Shown: piece by piece, positions 59,612-64,000 of the stretch
Position numbering within the stretch: the first letter of the stretch is position 1
Layout: the number at the start of each line of letters is the position of its first letter
Assembly (NCBI RefSeq): GCF_003255815.1
Contig: NC_037681.1
Coordinates: forward strand, 84,600,015 to 84,664,014
DNA from: Theropithecus gelada
Lineage: Eukaryota; Chordata; Mammalia; Primates; Cercopithecidae
DNA: 64,000 bases
Reading direction: 5' to 3'
Notes under the pieces: generated by a model
Databases searched by the model: none
The model's input: the letters and a program-made list of their open reading frames with translations, nothing else
What the model was told of the DNA's origin: nothing
Program-made: the position numbers and the translations under genes

Positions 59612-61394
59612 AGGAAAAAAAATTCTCATTTAAAACTTCTTTAGGGAAAGGAGAAATTTTGTTTAAACTTCTCAAGGAAAATTGTGGGCAATTTTCAAGC
59701 CATACATTGCCAGAAAAATAGAAGCCAGGGTTGGCCTCTCAAAGGATTTTCTCAGGAACCACCTTATACATCAACAGGGTATGTGACACCACCAGTCATT
59801 GCTCAGGAAGAACACCCTAAGCGGTAGGAATACAAGGGATACAAATTCTTACCCTGCTATATAATATTTTTAAATGGAAAAAAAAAAAGAAAAATCAAGC
59901 AGTGAGGAAAATTTTACAAGGCCAATAGAGACAAAACAACCCTGAGCATCACAAAACTAGGAAAATTTAACAACATAATCCAAAGAAATTAATATAACAA
60001 TGGATTGCAATTATGTAATGGATTTTCCTGGATACCAAAATGCATTATAAAGGTCATTTAATTCTCATGCCACTGTCTGGTCATTTGGTTCCCGTTACAC
60101 CAGGCAGTAAAACATCTGTATTTTTTTACTCTCTTTACTGCTATGAATTCCTGAGCTCTAATAAAAAGTTCTCAGTCAGAATCTGGTTTCAATTTAGAAG
60201 TCTTACTTCCAAAAATCTAACTTTATATTTAGAACAGCATTTTTCCCTTCCATGCTTTTATTTAATAGCTTTTAAGCCAATATATAAAATAGAATTCATA
60301 AACTCAAAAGAAAGAAAACCGCTGAAATCAGACTTTTAGAACAGCAGATGCCTCTCATTTGACAGATGAGGGCTGAGACAGATCATGTTTTAGTGGTGGC
60401 AGCTGATTTCCAATCAGAAACCAGGTTTAAGGACATTAAGACTAGGTGATCTTTGCCTCACACTATACTGAGGGAATGCTATAACAAATAGCTGAAAAAG
60501 TAAGAATTACCTTAACTGAAATTACTTATTAGTTGAATTTTAAAAAAAGATATTCTCCTCTCACTGTCCCCAAAGGAAAAGTTAGAACTTTCACTAAAAT
60601 ATGAAATATGAAGTTTTTCATTAATTGTAAGAAAAAAACATCTTGTAGGAAAGATTTTGCTTGGTAACAGATATTTAATAACTTAGGAAATAATCAATAT
60701 ACATTAATTTATTATTTTAAATACTCTTTACCAGTTCTTAAGTCCAAAGATAGATCTCATGTTTGGTTGCAAGAATCCAGTATTTTAGAAAATGTATAGC
60801 CTATTTTTGTGTATTCTTCCTTCATAAATATGCAAAAGCCTATTTCTATTCTTCTAAGTTTGTCCCAACTTTACTTTGCAGATCAGTATGCATAGCAAAA
60901 GAAATGGTAAAATGAGCATAAAGGACACATTTACAAAGCATAGGTATTTCCATGTCTATTACAAATTGAAAGACTACTGACAGATTTTCCCCCTGCAGAT
61001 CTCTAGAACAAGCATATATCAAATCAATGAGCAAACAAAAAGCTTGTATAAATGGCTTTGTCTTTATGATTAAACTGGCTCACTCAATGCATGCCAGTGG
61101 AGTGCTGCTTTGATTCCAGGTGGTCAGCATCTCTCTCTGGTTAATGGCATCCAAGAAGGAAATTGCTTATTCTTTACTGCCTGCTTGACCCACCTATATT
61201 TTGCTCTAGTATATTGGAGGCTACCTCAGTTACTCACTACTTGCCCCCAGAATGAGGTTAAATTTTGTCAAAATTATGATTCCTCTTAATGGTGGAACCA
61301 ATATTGTGATCCTCATTCTAAGTCTTTTATTGTAACGACGTGGTAGGAAAAACATTTCTATACAAGTACTCCTTAACCCCCAGCACACATCCTC
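59612..61394. other. Upstream flank: no recognised feature
   Basis: About 1.8 kb, AT-rich, no nameable repeat or exon. A decayed MIR may lie near 60350-60450. Confidence 0.5.
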
Positions 61395-61534
61395 ATTCCC
61401 AAATAAACATCCAGATATTTATCAAGGGCGTTCTCGGTCCTGTATGCTAGCAGCAAGCAAGACTGGTTCAGTTCTTGCTGTCATAGAACTTACAATCTGG
61501 AGTGAGAAGACAGACATTAAACAATTATAGGAGG

Positions 61535-61843
61535 CCGGGCGCGGTGGCTCAAGCCTGTAATCCCAGCACTTTGGGAGGCCGAGGCGGGTGGATCACGAGG
61601 TCAGGAGATCGAGACCATCCTGGCTAACATGGTGAAACCCCGTCTTTACTAAAAATACAAAAAACTAGCCGGGTGAGGTGGCGGGCGCCTGTAGTCCCAG
61701 CTACTCGGAGGCTGAGGCAGGAGAATGGCGTAAGCCCGGGAGGCGGAGCTTGCAGTGAGCCGAGATCGCGCCACTGCACTCCAGCCTGGGTGACACAGCG
61801 CGAGACTCCGTCTCAAAAAAAATAAAATAAAATAAAAAAATAA
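61535..61843 (+). repeat. Young AluY (Old World monkey type)
   Basis: 'ggccgggcgcggtggctcaa' to an AAAAT-repeat tail. It has 'actagccgggtgaggtggcg' and 'gagatcgcgccactgc'. Perfect 15-base duplication 'taaacaattatagga' on both sides, interrupting an older repeat at 61395-61880. Confidence 0.95.
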
Positions 61844-62364
61844 ACAATTATAGGAAGTGTTAGACAATAGTTAGGATGTGTATCATGAGAAGGCAGAAGT
61901 TAGGAGAGCTTGTCAAGGTGAGTATAATTTAACACAGATAAATAGAGAATCCTTGCCCAAGAAAGCAACATTTAAACTGAAAAATGAATAGGAGTTGGTC
62001 AGGGAAGAGGAGTACTGGTGGTGAAGAGGAAACAGCCAGCAGAAAGAGGCTCTGAGGCATGAAGAACTAGTAGGTGAGCAGAGGAAACAAAGGACCAATG
62101 TGGCTGGCGTTAAATGAGACAATTGGGCCAAAGCCAGAGCATACAAGGTGTAGGTCTTGGTGGAGTTTGAGTCTTATTATAAACTATAATAGGGCTTTGG
62201 GCAACGAGATGACATAAGCATGTTTTTAAAAGATCAGTTTGACCCACTATGTGGAACGTGAATTAGTGAAGATAACCAAGAGAAGGTGTGGCACCTGCAG
62301 TTAGAAGGGTATCCAAGGGGTCCAGGTGTCAGGTAAAGACTAAGAGCAGTTAGACAGATGTCCT
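61844..62364. other. Upstream flank: tail of an old repeat, then unassigned
   Basis: Sequence after the AluY continues the older interrupted repeat ('caggaagtgttagacaatag'-like text), then purine-rich single-copy-looking DNA. Confidence 0.45.
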
Positions 62365-62742
62365 TGTTGGCTTGGGGTGCCATAACAAAATACCATAGAC
62401 TGGTTGGCTTAAACACCAGAAATTTATTTCTCACAGTTCCAGAGACTGAACTCAGGGTGCCCATGTGGTCAAGTTTCTGGTGAGGACTCTCTTCCTGGCT
62501 TGTAGATGACTGCCTTCTACCTATGTCCTCACACGGTAGATAGTGAGAGAGAAACTTCAGTCTCCTCCTCTTCTTATAAAGACACTAATCCCTTCAGGGG
62601 AGCCCCATCATCCTGACCCTTTCTAAACCTAATTACCTTCCAAAGTCTAATTACCTCCAAATACCATTACATTACATTGAGGGTTAGGGCTTCAACATAT
62701 GAATTTGTGAGGGGACACAAACATTCAGTCCATAACAACAGA
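62365..62742 (-). mobile_element. MLT1-type MaLR LTR
   Basis: Reversed, it starts TGTTATGGACTGAATG near 62742 and passes through TTAGGTTTAGAAAGGG and CTTATAAGAAGAGG. It ends TTAAGCCAACCAGTCTATGG ... GTTATGGCACCCC, the classic MLT1 order. Confidence 0.87.
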
Positions 62743-62837
62743 TCGAAGAGGTATCCTTGGAGACAGAATTGATAGTACTGGGTGATTGGTTGGACAAAGA
62801 AGCTAAGAAATGGGTAGCTATTAAAGATGATTCCAGT

Positions 62838-62945
62838 TGGGTGTGGTGGCTCTCGCCTGTAATCCTAGCATTTTGGGAGGCCGAGGCTGGCAGATCACAA
62901 GGTCAAGAGATTGAGACCATCCTGGCTAACATGGTGAAAAACAAC
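62838..62945 (+). repeat. Alu left-part fragment
   Basis: 'gttgggtgtggtggctctcg' to 'taacatggtgaaaaacaa'; the second monomer is missing. Confidence 0.85.
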
Positions 62946-63184
62946 GTAAGAAGGGAGAACAAATTTATTGCTTCTTGTCATTACAAAATCCAAGGTTAGG
63001 GATGACTTAAGACATGGTGGGATCTAACAGCTTAAATGATCGAGCAGGAACCAGTCTTTCCCCATCTCTCAGTCATGCTGTCATTCATTTAAAAATATTT
63101 ATTGAAAAGCTGCTGTGTCCCATGCTCCATTTTAGACACTAGAGATGCAATGGTACAAAAGACAAGCAAGTCCACTATCACTGC

Positions 63185-63690
63185 TTCTTTTTAGCATTGT
63201 ACTGGAGGTTCTAGTCAGTGCAATAATTCAAGAAAAAGACATTTTTAACAATATAAGAATTAAGAAGAAGTCTGGGCACTGTGGCCCATGCCTGTAATCC
63301 CAGCACTTTGGGAGGCTGAGGTGGGTGGATCATGAGATCAAGAGATTGAGACCATCCTAGTAAACATGGTGAAACTCCATCTCTACTAAAAATACAAAAA
63401 TTAGCTGGGTGTGGTGGTGCGCACCTGAGTCCCAGCTACTCGGGAGGCTGAGGCAGGAGAATCGTTTGAATCTGGGAGGTGGAGGTTGCAGTAAGCCAAG
63501 ATTGCACCACTGCACTCCAGCCTGGTGACAGAGCACGACTCCATCTCAGAAAAAAAAAAAAAAAAGAATTGAGAAGAAATAAAAGTGTTATTATATTTAG
63601 ATAATACGAATGCATTTTTTAAAAAATTCCAATGACTCCATAAATATATTACTAGAATTAGTAAGTTGCTAGAAACAAGGTGTAGTGGGT
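63185..63690 (+). mobile_element. LINE-1 ORF2 fragment, split by an Alu
   Basis: 'ggttctagtcagtgcaataa' and 'aagaaaaagac', then after the Alu 'agataatacgaatgcatttt' and 'ctagaattagtaagttgcta', follow L1 ORF2 3' text in plus order. Broken. Confidence 0.7.
63268..63566 (+). repeat. Alu, plus strand
   Basis: 'gtctgggcactgtggcccat' to an A-run. Flanked by 'aagaattaagaagaa' and the one-change copy 'aagaattgagaagaa'. Confidence 0.93.
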
Positions 63691-64000
63691 AGAATTCTAA
63701 GTTGTCCCCAAAGATGCCAGTACAATAGATGTACAATCTATGTGAACACCTCCCCTTAAGTGTGGTGGACATGTGATATTGTGAGATTTCACTTCCATGG
63801 TTAGGTTATGCTGTATGGCAAAGGTGAAGGAATTTTGTGCATGTAATTAAGGTTCTCAGTCAGTTGAACTTGAATTAGTCAAAAAGAGAGATTATCATGG
63901 TGGCCCTTATGTAATTAGGTGAGCCCTTTTAGAAGACAGTCTAGATGTTAGAGACATTAGAAGTCAGAGATACTTGAAGCAAGAGAGATGCTCTCCTGTT
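63685..64000 (+). mobile_element. MLT1-type LTR, cut by the window edge
   Basis: 'gtagtgggtagaattctaag' and 'ttgtccccaaagatgcca', then 'gtgcatgtaattaaggttct' and 'gagagattatcatggtggc', follow the left half of an MLT1-like LTR. The right end is outside the window. Confidence 0.65.

Noticed and set aside
63401..63772. A 123-codon minus-strand frame
   Set aside because: Antisense Alu plus LINE-1 and LTR text; no coding character.
51131..64000. A second gene or divergent transcript upstream of VPS54
   Set aside because: No exon-like open frame with splice sites and no second CpG island; the stretch is repeats and AT-rich DNA. A non-coding transcript cannot be excluded from sequence alone.

Overview
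The window is nuclear DNA from a primate, most likely an Old World monkey (macaque/baboon/guenon group). About forty Alu copies and several LINE-1 blocks identify a primate. Three young AluY insertions share features I associate with cercopithecid AluY subfamilies: 'aagcctgtaatccc', 'ctagccgggcgaggtgg' and 'gagatccggccactgc'. The species call is inference; the gene call is solid.

One protein-coding gene is recognisable: the 5' part of VPS54, on the minus strand. It encodes the VPS54 subunit of the GARP tethering complex (VPS51-VPS52-VPS53-VPS54), which captures endosome-derived carriers at the trans-Golgi network. Transcription runs right to left. A CpG-island promoter (about 50.05-51.13 kb) and a non-coding first exon (donor at 50318) are followed by a 27-kb intron 1. 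Six coding exons follow: 23077-23232 (start codon at 23212), 20871-21112, 11331-11409, 8152-8186, 4426-4557 and 654-1039. They join in frame to give residues 1-336 plus two bases of codon 337. Every junction obeys GT-AG. The rest of the gene lies to the left of the window. The long open frames inside the CpG island are composition artefacts.

All other sequence is intronic (1-50317) or upstream intergenic (about 51.1-64 kb) and mostly interspersed repeats. Landmarks are a near-full-length but broken LINE-1 in intron 1 (25.3-34.1 kb, same strand as VPS54), into which an LTR of about 1.07 kb and two Alus inserted. Intron 3 holds a composite of two older LINE-1 pieces (12.3-19.8 kb), with a second solo LTR inside an Alu. 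There are also an intact-length MER1-type hAT element, a MER5A element, a Tigger-type MITE inside a MIR, several L2 stretches, MLT1-type LTRs and microsatellites.

I see no tRNA, rRNA, CRISPR array, second gene or previously undescribed system. The useful observations concern insertion history (nested elements with readable target-site duplications) and 5'-end features of VPS54. Repeat subfamily names and edges were read by eye and are accurate to roughly 5-20 bases unless a target-site duplication is quoted.
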